Assembly: GCF_051603425.1 (NCBI RefSeq)
Contig: NZ_CP194411.1
Location: forward strand, 310,001 to 374,000
Source: Selenomonas sputigena_A
GTDB lineage: Bacteria > Bacillota > Negativicutes > Selenomonadales > Selenomonadaceae
Length of the DNA stretch: 64,000 nt
Reading direction: 5' to 3'
The notes below the pieces were generated by a model. That model saw only the letters and a list, made by a program, of their open reading frames with translations, searched no databases and was not told where the DNA came from. Position numbers and translations under genes: made by a program. Below are positions 26,268 through 34,489 of this stretch, piece by piece. Each line of letters begins with the position of its first letter. Position 1 is the stretch's first letter.

Positions 26268-27968
26268 TCACTCGCTCTCCAGAACCATCTCATCCAGGCT
26301 CTTGCCACCGGGCACCATCGGCAGGACATCGACGTTGCCCGGCACCATCACGTCGAGGAGGTGCGGGCCGTCTGCAGCAAACGCCGCTGCCAGCTCTTCC
26401 CTGAGCCGCTCCGGCTCCTTGACGCGGCTTGCCGCAACGCCCATCGCCTCGGCAAGCTTCACGAAATCCGTTCCCCCGGGGAGCAGCGTTTCCGAATAAT
26501 GCTTGTTGTAGAACATGCGCTGCCACTGCGTGACCATGCCGAGCACGCGGTTGTGCACGACGACGATCTTCACATCAATCCGGTTATCTGCCGCCGTCGC
26601 CATTTCCTGGCAGTTCATCATGATGCTTCCATCGCCCGTCAGAAGAACAACCTGCTGCCCGGGACACGCAATTTTTGCGCCGATGGCGGCGGGCAGACCG
26701 TAGCCCATCGTGCCGAGACCGCCCGAGGTCAAGAAGCGACGCGGTTCCTTCGCATTGTAATACTGCGCGGCCCACATCTGATGCTGGCCGACATCCGTCA
26801 CGATGATCGCATCATCTGCCGCAAGCTCACTGACCATCTCGACGAGTGCCTGCGGCATGATCTGCCCCTCGATCTTTTTGTAGGTGAGCGGCTTCTCATT
26901 GTTCATTTCGATGATATAGCTGTCCCACTTGGAGAAGCGTGCGCGGTAGTCAATGCCCGCTGCCTTGAGTTTTTCCGTGAAAAGCGGCAGCGACCAGCGG
27001 AGATCGCCGAGCACGCGGCAGTCCACGAGCACATTCTTGTTGACCTCGACGGGATCGATCTCGAAATGCACGATTTTCGCGCGCGGTGCAAAACCCTCCA
27101 CGCGGCTCGTCACACGATCGTCGAAACGCATGCCGACGGCAATGAGCAAGTCGCACTCCTGGACGGCCATATTCGCGGCATACGTTCCGTGCATCCCCGC
27201 CATGCCAAGGAAATTCTCCCTTGCGCTCGGCACGCAGCCGATGCCCATCAAGGTCGTCACCGAAGGGATGCCCGTCAGATCGAGCAGAGCGCGCACCTCC
27301 CCCGCAACGCCTGCGAGAGTCACGCCGCCGCCAAAGATGAAGAGCGGCCGCTTCGCTTCGGCGACAGCCCTTGCCGCCGCCTCGACCTCCGCCGCTTCGC
27401 CCGTAAAATCGCCGTTGTATCCCTTCAGATGCACCTTTTCCGGGTAGGCATAATCCACTTCCTGCGTAAAGACGTCCTTCGCGATATCGACCGTGACAGG
27501 ACCGGGTCTTCCCGTGCGCGCGATAAAAAAGGCTTCGCGCAGGACGTGCGGCAGATCTTTAGCGTCCTTCACCAGATAATTATGCTTCGTAATGGGCGTC
27601 GTAATGCCGCAGATATCCGCCTCTTGGAAGGAATCCTTGCCAATGTAGGGATTGCCGACCTGACCCGTGATACAGACGAGGGGAATCGAATCCATATACG
27701 CCGTCGCAATGCCCGTCACGAGATTCGTGCCGCCCGGCCCCGAAGTCGCGATGACGACGCCGACCTCGCCCGTCGCACGCGCGTAGCCATCCGCCGCATG
27801 TGCCGCGCCCTGCTCATGGCGAACAAGAATATGCGGGAACTTCTCCTGGTAGATCGCATCGTAAAGATCGAGCACCGCGCCTCCCGGATAACCGAAAACA
27901 ACGCGCGTGCCCTCTTTCCGCAGGCTCTCCAAAACGGCCTGCGCCCCATTCATCTTCAAAGCAAACAC
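26268..27968 (-). CDS. ilvB: IlvB, acetolactate synthase large (catalytic) subunit
   Basis: IlvB makes acetolactate or acetohydroxybutyrate for branched-chain amino acids using thiamine diphosphate. Motifs in order: 'VFGYPGGAVLDLYDAI' near 25-40, 'VRHEQGAAHAADGYARATG' with the catalytic glutamate near 50-68, 'VIATSGPGGTNLVTGIA', 'TGQVGNPYIGKDSFQEADI', and the ThDP-binding 'LTGDGSIMMNCQEMATA' near 438-454. The 566-residue length is standard. Start codons available are GTG 27968, TTG 27959 and ATG 27953; the GAGG ribosome site favours the middle one. It starts only 9 bases after hydE, leaving no room for an attenuator or T-box leader, so control must act at the distant metA promoter or an internal site I cannot see. 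Confidence 0.95.
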   Translation of the reverse strand: MFALKMNGAQAVLESLRKEGTRVVFGYPGGAVLDLYDAIYQEKFPHILVRHEQGAAHAADGYARATGEVGVVIATSGPGGTNLVTGIATAYMDSIPLVCITGQVGNPYIGKDSFQEADICGITTPITKHNYLVKDAKDLPHVLREAFFIARTGRPGPVTVDIAKDVFTQEVDYAYPEKVHLKGYNGDFTGEAAEVEAAARAVAEAKRPLFIFGGGVTLAGVAGEVRALLDLTGIPSVTTLMGIGCVPSARENFLGMAGMHGTYAANMAVQECDLLIAVGMRFDDRVTSRVEGFAPRAKIVHFEIDPVEVNKNVLVDCRVLGDLRWSLPLFTEKLKAAGIDYRARFSKWDSYIIEMNNEKPLTYKKIEGQIMPQALVEMVSELAADDAIIVTDVGQHQMWAAQYYNAKEPRRFLTSGGLGTMGYGLPAAIGAKIACPGQQVVLLTGDGSIMMNCQEMATAADNRIDVKIVVVHNRVLGMVTQWQRMFYNKHYSETLLPGGTDFVKLAEAMGVAASRVKEPERLREELAAAFAADGPHLLDVMVPGNVDVLPMVPGGKSLDEMVLESE

Positions 27969-27977
27969 CTCAAGTCT

Positions 27978-29063
27978 TTATCGCAAAAAAGGCGCGGCAG
28001 CTTCCACCCCATCGCCGCGCCGACGAAAACCTGCATCCCTTGCCACAAACCGTCCCATGCCCTCGAGCATCTCGCCGAGACAGGAGCGGCAGCCCTCGGG
28101 CGTATCCGCAACACAGGACTTTCCCGGGTAGAGTGCGTACCGGCGGCGGTAATCGCCCTCTGTCACATTCGGCATCACAACATTCGCGCCCGAGGCCAGC
28201 ATAAGCTTTCGTGCCCCGCGTTCGACGGTCTCCATCGCCGTCGTCGCCGGAATATTTGCCTCAGGCAGGAGAAGCCGTATCAAGGAAACCATGCGCCGCA
28301 CCAGATGAATATCTCCCGGCGCAGCCCCGCCAAGCGGCGTATCGCCGTTCGGAACAAAGGGACCGATGCCGACCATATCCGCATCCAGCGCCTGAAAAAA
28401 CAGGATATCCCGTGCAAGCGATTCCATCGTCTGCCCCGGCAGCCCCACGAGAGATCCCGTTCCCACCTCATAGCCCAGACGGCGCAAAGAGGCGAGGCAG
28501 TTCCGCCTCGCCTCCCAGCTCATGCCCGGATCGAGGCGCCTGTAAAGCTCCTGATCCGTCGTCTCAATGCGCAGGAGGAAACGGCTGGCGCCGGCCTCCC
28601 GCAAGGCGAGGTACTCCGCCTCGTCCCGTTCGCCAATCGAAAGCGTGACGACAAGTCCGAGTGCACGGATCTCACGCAAGATAGGCGCGAGCACATCCAC
28701 AGTGAAAAAAGGATCCTCGCCGCCTTGCAGCACGACGGTTCTATAGCCATAGCCGCGCGCCTTTTCTGCCAGCCGGAGGATCTCCTCCGGCGTGAGCCGG
28801 TAGCGTTCAACGCGGGCATTATCGCGCCGCAGGCCGCAGTAAAAACAATTTTGCCGGCAGATATTCGAAAACTCGATGAGTCCCCGCAGATGTACGCCGT
28901 CGCCGACATGAGCGGCACGCACGCGGTTAGCGGCAGCCGCCAAATCCTCCTCTGCTTCAGGCGAAGAAAGCATCGCTGCGAGCTCCTCCTCGTTCAGCTG
29001 ATGCTCATCTGCTGCCTTTTCTAGCAGGTCTTGCCTTGAGCTTCCTCTTCGGCTTTTCCGCAT
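27978..29063 (-). CDS. hydE: HydE, [FeFe]-hydrogenase maturase radical SAM protein
   Basis: HydE acts with HydG and HydF in building the H-cluster, contributing to the bridging dithiolate. The 361-residue protein has the radical SAM motif 'NICRQNCFYCGLRRDN' (CxxxCxxC) near residue 67-82, 'TVVLQGGEDPFFT' near 113-125, 'LRIETTDQELYRRLDPGMSW' region near 163-182 and 'GLPGQTMESLARDILFF' near 203-219, all typical of HydE rather than biotin synthase. ATG 29063 has AGGTGA six bases upstream, which puts the start 59 bases inside the preceding gene. It is followed closely by ilvB. Confidence 0.94.
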   Translation of the reverse strand: MRKSRRGSSRQDLLEKAADEHQLNEEELAAMLSSPEAEEDLAAAANRVRAAHVGDGVHLRGLIEFSNICRQNCFYCGLRRDNARVERYRLTPEEILRLAEKARGYGYRTVVLQGGEDPFFTVDVLAPILREIRALGLVVTLSIGERDEAEYLALREAGASRFLLRIETTDQELYRRLDPGMSWEARRNCLASLRRLGYEVGTGSLVGLPGQTMESLARDILFFQALDADMVGIGPFVPNGDTPLGGAAPGDIHLVRRMVSLIRLLLPEANIPATTAMETVERGARKLMLASGANVVMPNVTEGDYRRRYALYPGKSCVADTPEGCRSCLGEMLEGMGRFVARDAGFRRRGDGVEAAAPFLR

Positions 29064-29670
29064 CCTTCTTCACCTGTTCTTCTGACGGCTTCTCCAAAGA
29101 CGCTTCCTGACCGTCTTCCTTGAGGCGTTTCATATCCTCGGGACGCAGCACGCCTTTCGTCTGGCTCGCAATCTCCTCACGATGGCTCTTCTCGTAGGCC
29201 AGTATCGCCTCAAGGAATTTTCGCTCCAGGCTCTTTTCAGGCAGCTCCGCAATCGTCGTCACGCTCCCGGGACGCGTCGTGCGTATGGTCGACCAAGTGC
29301 TGTTGAGGTCGTCCGTCCGCTCCAGCGTCGTTGTGCCCGCTGCGAGGTCTATGCGCAGATACTCCGCTTCCCCCACAAGGTCGTCATAACCTGCAAGCGA
29401 CTCACCGCGCCAGCGGCGTTTGGAAACAACATCCGAGATCGCTACATCGTCATACGTCTGCAGCGTCGGCACGATGAGAACATCGAGATTGATGGTTCCG
29501 TCCTGCGCCACATCGTAACACATGGCGCGCTTATTGAAAAAATAATTGGCCCGCGCCGAGGACTGCACCCACTCATAGATATGCTCCGGCACCTGCGGCG
29601 CCGCCTCTGCCATAGGGGCCGTGAGGAAAACGAAGGGAAGGAATGCCGCCAGCCATCGTTTCATCTTCAT
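29005..29670 (-). CDS. Secreted protein of unknown function with charged C-terminal tail
   Basis: From ATG 29670 this is a 221-residue protein with a signal peptide (MKMKRW, hydrophobic core, cleavage probably after MAEAA). The body ('EHIYEWVQSSARANYFFNKR', 'VLIVPTLQTYDDVAISDVV', 'LVGEAEYLRIDLAAGTTTLE') resembles small exported proteins that report on surface-exposed domains, but I cannot name a family. The last 50 residues are Lys/Glu-rich with repeated KP-like steps, and the basic end overlaps the hydE start by 59 bases. The frame extends to 29733, seven bases after metA, but that start lacks a ribosome site. Located between metA and hydE in one transcript. Confidence 0.7.
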   Translation of the reverse strand: MKMKRWLAAFLPFVFLTAPMAEAAPQVPEHIYEWVQSSARANYFFNKRAMCYDVAQDGTINLDVLIVPTLQTYDDVAISDVVSKRRWRGESLAGYDDLVGEAEYLRIDLAAGTTTLERTDDLNSTWSTIRTTRPGSVTTIAELPEKSLERKFLEAILAYEKSHREEIASQTKGVLRPEDMKRLKEDGQEASLEKPSEEQVKKDAEKPKRKLKARPARKGSR

Positions 29671-29739
29671 TTTTCTTTTCTTTCGCTCCTTTTCTTTCCG
29701 GGCAGGCGCCTTTGCAGCCCCGCCCTTGAACATCCAACT

Positions 29740-30675
29740 TCAATCATCGCCCACACGGTAAAGCCCGTCGAGCTCATAAGGCGTCTCCTGGTACACATAG
29801 TAATTCAGCCAATTCGCGAAAAGCAGATTCGCCACCGAGCGCCAGCGCACCACAGGCATCCGGCTCGGATCGTCGTCCGGGTAATAATTCTGCGGAATCT
29901 CGATGGGCAGACCTGCCGCCACATCGCGGTCATATTCCTGCTTCAGTGAGAGCGGGTCGTACTCCGCATGTCCCGTGATGAAAAACTGCCGTTTCGCAAG
30001 ATTCGCTATCGCATATACACCGGCACGCCCCTCGGCTTCAGCCAGCAGCGTCAGCTCCGGCACACCTTCAATCTCTTCCCTGTGCACTTCCGTATGGCGG
30101 GAATGCGGCACATAAAATTCATCGTCAAAGCCGCGGAAAAGGCGCTCATGCTCGACGCACAGATGGTGGCGGTAAACGCCGAAAACCTTCGTGCCCGTCG
30201 GATGTTTGCGGATGCCATAGTGGTAGTAAAGCCCCGCCTGAGCGCCCCAACAAATGTGGAAGGTCGAATAGCAGTGCTTCTTGCTCCACTCCATGATCTC
30301 GGCCACCTCATCCCAATAGGCCACTTCCTCGAAAGCCATATGCTCCACGGGTGCGCCTGTGATGAGGAAACCATCGTACTTTTTGTGGCGCACCTCAGCG
30401 AACGTGCCGTAGAACTCCGTCAGATAATCCTGCGACGTATGCTGCGGCACATACGACTCCGTATAGATGAAGTCCACCTCGACCTGCAGCGGCGTATTTC
30501 CCAAAAGTCGCAGGAGCTGTGTCTCCGTCACGGATTTGTTCGGCATGAGGTTCAGTATCAGCAGCCTGAGCGGGCGGATGTCCTGGCCATAAGCACGATC
30601 GGCGTCCATAACGAAGATATTCTCTTCCTCCAGCACTTGGGACGCCGGCAAATTATTCGGTATCTTGATCGGCAT
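29740..30675 (-). CDS. metA: MetA, homoserine O-acyltransferase
   Basis: MetA activates homoserine with an acyl-CoA as the first step of methionine synthesis. The 311-residue product has the family text 'LNLMPNKSVTETQLLRLLGN' near 38-57, 'LITGAPVEHMAFEEVAYWDE' near 107-126, the nucleophile region 'TFHICWGAQAGLYYHYG' with Cys near 142, and 'PHSRHTEV' plus 'ITGHAEYDPLSL' with the catalytic His and Glu near 235-241. Whether it uses acetyl- or succinyl-CoA depends on one active-site residue (Glu or Gly near position 111); here 'GAPVEHM' contains Glu, which in this family points to acetyl-CoA. That last point is inference. It starts the long unit ending at hydG. Confidence 0.94.
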   Translation of the reverse strand: MPIKIPNNLPASQVLEEENIFVMDADRAYGQDIRPLRLLILNLMPNKSVTETQLLRLLGNTPLQVEVDFIYTESYVPQHTSQDYLTEFYGTFAEVRHKKYDGFLITGAPVEHMAFEEVAYWDEVAEIMEWSKKHCYSTFHICWGAQAGLYYHYGIRKHPTGTKVFGVYRHHLCVEHERLFRGFDDEFYVPHSRHTEVHREEIEGVPELTLLAEAEGRAGVYAIANLAKRQFFITGHAEYDPLSLKQEYDRDVAAGLPIEIPQNYYPDDDPSRMPVVRWRSVANLLFANWLNYYVYQETPYELDGLYRVGDD

Positions 30676-30750
30676 AAAAAAGCCTCTCTCCCTTTTCCAT
30701 CACCTTCACGGCGACAAACCCGCCATACAGGAAAGCCGCCTAATTGGTTC

Positions 30751-30780
30751 AGTTTAGCATAGAAAATGCGCCAGTGTCAA
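30751..30780 (-). promoter_or_regulatory. Sigma-70 promoter of the metA unit
   Basis: On the minus strand a perfect TTGACA (30780-30775) is followed after 18 bases by TAAACT (30756-30751). It lies about 76 bases upstream of metA and directly beside the divergent hicAB control region, so the two may influence each other. Confidence 0.65.
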
Positions 30781-30799
30781 ATGAGAGAACGCTATAGAC

Positions 30800-30817
30800 G
30801 ACAGGTTTACACCTGTC
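30800..30817 (+). promoter_or_regulatory. Inverted repeat, probable HicB operator at the hicAB promoter
   Basis: A perfect 7-base inverted repeat (GACAGGT/ACCTGTC, 4-base spacer) overlaps the candidate hicAB -35 element TTTACA (30806-30811), which is spaced 17 bases from TAGACT. HicB antitoxins commonly repress their own promoter, so this is the natural operator candidate. Confidence 0.6.
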
Positions 30818-30854
30818 TTCATATATGTTAGACTGCAACCAATAGGGGGCAGTC

Positions 30855-31052
30855 ATGAAAAGCTATACATCGCGGGAAATTATCAAAATCCTAAAAAAGG
30901 ACGGTTGGTATGAAGTCCATTGCGTCGGCGACCACCATCAGTTCAAGCCCCCCACGAAGAAAGGGCGTATCACGATCACACACCCGCGAAAGGATTTTCC
31001 TCTCGACACATTGAAAAGCATTGCCAATCAAGCCGGAATCGACCTGCCCTGA
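30855..31052 (+). CDS. hicA: HicA, mRNA-interferase toxin
   Basis: The 65-residue protein is a standard HicA toxin: 'SREIIKILKKDGWYEVHCVG' near 6-25, then 'GDHHQFKPPTKKGRITITHP' with the catalytic histidine in the conserved 'GxHHxF' position, and a final helix 'DFPLDTLKSIANQAGI'. HicA is a double-stranded-RNA-binding-fold ribonuclease that cleaves mRNA and is neutralised by HicB. GGGGGCAG lies just before the start. It is the only gene block on the plus strand in the first 35 kb, consistent with an acquired module between metA and the GT41 gene. Confidence 0.94.
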   Translation: MKSYTSREIIKILKKDGWYEVHCVGDHHQFKPPTKKGRITITHPRKDFPLDTLKSIANQAGIDLP

Positions 31053-31081
31053 ACCAATCCCATCCTAGGAGGGCGCACCCT

Positions 31082-31510
31082 ATGAAAGATCTTTATGCAT
31101 TTCCCGCCGTCTTCCACGAGGCTGAAGACGGCATTTCCATCCACTTTCCCGACCTGCCCGGCTGTCTCCCCTGCGCCGCAACAATGGAAGAAGCATTCCT
31201 CCACGCCAAAGAAGCGCTGCAGCTTCATCTCTACGGCATGGAAGAGGACAAAGAGCCTATTCCCGCACCTTCCCGCATTGCCTCTGTCCCTTGTGGAAAA
31301 GGTGAAAGCCTTGCGATGATTGACGCATGGATGCCGCCTTTTCGAGAAAAGATGCTCAACAAATCCACGAACAAAACCGTCACCATTCCTTGCTGGCTCG
31401 ATCTTCTTGCACGAAAGGAAAAGATCGATTACTCCCATCTTTTGCAAGAATCGTTAAAAGCCTGCCTTGGTGTACAAGCATCGGATGCCCGCCGCTTTCG
31501 CGGAGAATAA
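31082..31510 (+). CDS. hicB: HicB, antitoxin
   Basis: HicB binds HicA and represses the operon. The 142-residue product from ATG 31082 has the partly degraded RNase H-like fold 'AFPAVFHEAEDGISIHFPDL' near 5-24 with 'PGCLPCAATMEEAFLHAKEAL', and a C-terminal DNA-binding part ('TVTIPCWLDLLARKEKIDYS..LQESLKACLG') that looks like a ribbon-helix-helix or HTH dimerisation unit. An AGGAGG ribosome site lies 29 bases after the hicA stop. The stop codon overlaps a 19-base sequence identical to one end of the MITE-like repeat at 54.5 kb. A terminator follows at 31549. Confidence 0.92.
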   Translation: MKDLYAFPAVFHEAEDGISIHFPDLPGCLPCAATMEEAFLHAKEALQLHLYGMEEDKEPIPAPSRIASVPCGKGESLAMIDAWMPPFREKMLNKSTNKTVTIPCWLDLLARKEKIDYSHLLQESLKACLGVQASDARRFRGE

Positions 31511-31526
31511 AGGAAGCGCTGATAAA
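31508..31526 (+). repeat. Solo copy of a MITE terminal repeat at the end of hicB
   Basis: The 19 bases starting TAAAGGAAGCGC are identical to the reverse complement of the right end of the MITE-like element (54658-54676). The hicB TAA stop is part of it. No second end or internal MITE sequence lies nearby, so it is a remnant or shared end sequence. Confidence 0.6.
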
Positions 31527-31548
31527 TTCAGCCTTCCAAAAATGAAGA

Positions 31549-31593
31549 ACGCGCAGTGTCCCGGCATCAGCCGAGGCGCTGCGCGTTTTTTTT
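31549..31593 (+). terminator. Terminator of hicAB, overlapping the end of the GT41 gene
   Basis: An 8-base stem (ACGCGCAG, 31549-31556; CTGCGCGT, 31579-31586) followed by eight T residues ends the plus-strand transcript. The right arm encodes the last codons of the convergent GT41 gene, so the two transcripts meet here. Confidence 0.8.
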
Positions 31594-33465
31594 CCAGTGA
31601 CGCCAGATACGCTCGTAAGCCGCTTCGACCTCCCTTGCATATTGGCGAAAATTCATCAGGGGCGATGCGAGCAGCAAGTCGCGCTGCCTTTCCCGGAGAA
31701 CAGCCAGCGTTTCAGGCGAACCTGCCAGCAGCTTTGCGATTTCCACATATTCCGCTTCGCTCGCGGCGATGAGCTCCGGAAGCCCCGCATTCTTCAGAAG
31801 ACTTGCACCAAAGCGCGCGCCATGGCTGTCTCCCGCAAGCGTGATGACCGGCGCTCCCATGTAAAGCGCCTCACATGTCGTCAGCCCGCCCGTATAGGGA
31901 AACGTGTCGAGAGCGATATCCAGATCGGCATACTCGGCGAGATATTCCTGCGAAAAGCCGCGCAGTTCGATGCGCGCCGCATCGATTCCGAGGCGCAGGA
32001 AGCGCTTTTCAGCGAGCGCCTTCCCCTCTTCGCTGCCAAACAAGCGGCTTTTCAAGAGCAGCCGCGACTCCGGCACCTGCTCCATAAGGACGCGCCAAAG
32101 CCGCAGCACCGCATCTGTAACCTTGCTGTAATTATTGAAACAGCCGAAGGTCACGAAGCCTCGTGCCAGGCACGGCGGTGCAGCCGGCACGGGAGCAGCG
32201 GCAAAGGGAAGATAGCAGAAATGGCTGTGCGAAAGACGCAGGGGGCGCTCATATTCGCCCGCTTCTTCCTCCGGCGGATCGAGCGTCTCATCCCCGAGCA
32301 GATAATCCATCGCCGAAAGCCCCGTGCGTCCCATATAGCCGATGCCCGTGACCTGCACAGGCGCCGGTTTCAGAGCCATGACCGGCAGGCAGTTGTCCTT
32401 CGTATGGCCCGAAAGGTCGACGAGGATATCGATTTCATCCTCTCGGATGAGCCGAGCCGCTTCCTCCGGCGAAAGCCCAAGGATATTGCGCCAGGCGACG
32501 CCCTCCTGCTGCGCCATCGTGCGCGAAACGGCGTCCTCCGCATTGTTCGCGTAGCAAAAAACCGCGAAGCGCCCTCGGTCGAACGCACGCAAAAGCGGCA
32601 GCAAAAAAAACGCCACAGGGTGCCAGCGCAAATCCGGCGAGATGTAGCCGATGCGAAGCCGTTCATGCACCCGCTCGCGAGACACGGACGGCAAGCGCAC
32701 GGCAGCGGGGAAGAAAGCATCAAAGTCCTCGACAAGGCCCGCAAATTCAACGCGCTCTTCCTGCGGAACATAGTTCAGAGCAAAAACCGCATTGCTGTAC
32801 TCCGCAATCCCTTGCGCGCGATCCGCCTCTAGCCTGCTTGAGGCGAGAAAAGCTCGCACGCCTGCCGCAGCTTCACCCGCCAGCGTCAAGGCCGATCCCA
32901 GAAGGCTCTGCGCCTCCGCCAGGAATTTTCGATAATAGACGGCCAGCGAGGTCTGCTGCCCGCCGCCCGCTTCGGCCAAAGCCGCCAGTCGCTCCTCCAG
33001 CCAGGCGATGAGCTGCCGCAGATGAGCGATTTCCGAGCAAGTGCTTCCCTCGCCCTTCTCGATGTAGATTTCCTGCAGCGCAGCCCCCGGATGCTCCGGT
33101 TCCGCATCGCGTATGCGGCGGATCTCGCTGCGCGCCTCCCCGTAGGCGCCGAGCTGCATGAGGGAAGCCGCGCGTACATAGCGCATCTCCACGGCCTCCT
33201 TCGACAGAGGCGTCTGTGCCAGCGCCTGCGCCAGCAAACCTGCCGTCCTTTCATACTGCCCCGCAGCAAAAAGGCGGCCCGCCTCGCCGAGTATATCGGC
33301 AGGCGAGCCGCCCTCAGCGGCCGCAGCCATGGCGGCTTCCCCGCTCCATACCGGAGAAGCCGCCGCCGAAAGCGCACGTTCCAGCGCCGCTCTCGACGTC
33401 CTCGCTGCCGCACTGCGCTTCCCTCGTGCCTTCTTACGCTCCCGGCTCATTGCCTTCTTCCCCAT
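31567..33465 (-). CDS. GT41-type O-linked N-acetylglucosaminyltransferase-like protein with TPR region
   Basis: The 632-residue protein joins an N-terminal helical repeat region (about residues 55-230, TPR-like: 'FAAGQYERTAGLLAQALAQ', 'LMQLGAYGEARSEIRRI') to a GT41/SPINDLY catalytic domain. Visible catalytic text includes 'LRIGYISPDLRWHPVAFFLL' near 268-287, 'DEIDILVDLSGHTKDN' near 345-360, 'PVQVTGIGYMGRTGLSAMDY' near 368-387, 'FGCFNNYSKVTDAVL' and 'DIALDTFPYTGGLTTCEAL' near 528-546. Such enzymes glycosylate protein Ser/Thr, including flagellins and adhesins in bacteria. A flagellin gene lies 1.8 kb away and a giant surface protein is in the same window, so either is a candidate substrate; this is inference. 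Two starts (33465, 33450) both have ribosome sites and overlap the dehydrogenase gene. Confidence 0.88.
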   Translation of the reverse strand: MGKKAMSRERKKARGKRSAAARTSRAALERALSAAASPVWSGEAAMAAAAEGGSPADILGEAGRLFAAGQYERTAGLLAQALAQTPLSKEAVEMRYVRAASLMQLGAYGEARSEIRRIRDAEPEHPGAALQEIYIEKGEGSTCSEIAHLRQLIAWLEERLAALAEAGGGQQTSLAVYYRKFLAEAQSLLGSALTLAGEAAAGVRAFLASSRLEADRAQGIAEYSNAVFALNYVPQEERVEFAGLVEDFDAFFPAAVRLPSVSRERVHERLRIGYISPDLRWHPVAFFLLPLLRAFDRGRFAVFCYANNAEDAVSRTMAQQEGVAWRNILGLSPEEAARLIREDEIDILVDLSGHTKDNCLPVMALKPAPVQVTGIGYMGRTGLSAMDYLLGDETLDPPEEEAGEYERPLRLSHSHFCYLPFAAAPVPAAPPCLARGFVTFGCFNNYSKVTDAVLRLWRVLMEQVPESRLLLKSRLFGSEEGKALAEKRFLRLGIDAARIELRGFSQEYLAEYADLDIALDTFPYTGGLTTCEALYMGAPVITLAGDSHGARFGASLLKNAGLPELIAASEAEYVEIAKLLAGSPETLAVLRERQRDLLLASPLMNFRQYAREVEAAYERIWRHWKKNAQRLG

Positions 33466-34489
33466 TCACGAACATCACCTTGCAATACATCTCGGATCTG
33501 TCATGCAGCAGACGGAACGCCTTTTCATGCTCTTCAAAAGAAAACGTCTGCGTCACAAGCGCTTCGGCATCCACCGAACGGCTGCGCATCGCGTTCATCG
33601 CATCAAGCCATTCCGCCGGACGCGTGTTGAGACTGCTCTTCCATGCGCCATGCAACTCGATCTCCTTCTGCAGCAGCAGATCATACATCAGGCCGGTCAT
33701 CTCGATGCTCTTTTCCGGACGCCCCATAAGGATCACGCGGCCGCCGCGCTTCACGGCCAAAAGCGCCGTCTCCAGCGCCCCGCCTTGCCCCATGCCCTCG
33801 ATGCAGGCGTCCGCGCCCCGTCCGCCGGAAAGGCGCATCACATAATTGTAGACGTCCGTACTCTCAATGTCTACCGATTGCAGGAACCCCAGGGAACGTG
33901 CAAAAGAAGCCTTATCCTTCGTGCGCGCCACAAGGACAATGTTGCGCACATCGGCCTCACGCGCCCAGCTCGCAAGAGCCAAGCCAATCGAGCCAAGGCC
34001 GAATACGACAAGCGTCGACCCGGGCCCCACCCCCGTCTTGCGGAATGCATGGAGCGCCACAGCCGTCGGTCCCGTCAGCGCCGCCGCCTTAAAGCTTACC
34101 TCCGGCGGCAAAAAAATCAGATTTTGCTTCTTCACCGTCACGAACTCGGCCATGCCGCCCGCCCGCTCCGTACCATAGAGCTGCATCTCGCTGCAGTCAC
34201 GCGGCCGCCCATCGAGGCAGGACATGCATCGCCCGCAAAAAAGCATCGGATAAGCCGCAGCGCCCCTGCCGATGAGAGCCATATCATCGGCCTCCACGAT
34301 ACGCCCCGCGAATTCATGCCCGAGAATCATCGGAGAAACCTCCGCGCCCGTCTCATAGACACTCTTGACATCCGAACGACTGATGCCCGAAGCCTTCACC
34401 TCCAGGAGCACCTCATCCTTCGTGCGCTCCGGTTTCTCCACCTCCTCAAGCCGCAAATCCTGCGCCCCGTAGAGCCGCAATGCCTTCAT
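33434..34489 (-). CDS. Zinc-dependent alcohol/polyol dehydrogenase (MDR family)
   Basis: From ATG 34489 the product is 351 residues, typical for medium-chain dehydrogenases. It has the catalytic-zinc site 'GHEFAGRIVEADDMALIG' with His-Glu near 56-57, the structural zinc cysteines in 'CGRCMSCLDGRPRDC' near 83-97, and the NAD-binding 'VFGLGSIGLALASWA' near 158-172. Sequence style is closest to galactitol-1-phosphate or sorbitol-type dehydrogenases, so a sugar or sugar-phosphate substrate is likely. It overlaps the Doc gene upstream (ATGA) and the GT41 gene downstream, so it might supply or modify a sugar used by the glycosyltransferase. The exact substrate is unknown. Confidence 0.88.
   Translation of the reverse strand: MKALRLYGAQDLRLEEVEKPERTKDEVLLEVKASGISRSDVKSVYETGAEVSPMILGHEFAGRIVEADDMALIGRGAAAYPMLFCGRCMSCLDGRPRDCSEMQLYGTERAGGMAEFVTVKKQNLIFLPPEVSFKAAALTGPTAVALHAFRKTGVGPGSTLVVFGLGSIGLALASWAREADVRNIVLVARTKDKASFARSLGFLQSVDIESTDVYNYVMRLSGGRGADACIEGMGQGGALETALLAVKRGGRVILMGRPEKSIEMTGLMYDLLLQKEIELHGAWKSSLNTRPAEWLDAMNAMRSRSVDAEALVTQTFSFEEHEKAFRLLHDRSEMYCKVMFVNGEEGNEPGA

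Noticed and set aside
26253..29024. A 923-codon plus-strand frame opposite ilvB and hydE
   Set aside because: It is an antisense frame through strongly conserved genes and is rich in Arg/His as expected of a shadow.
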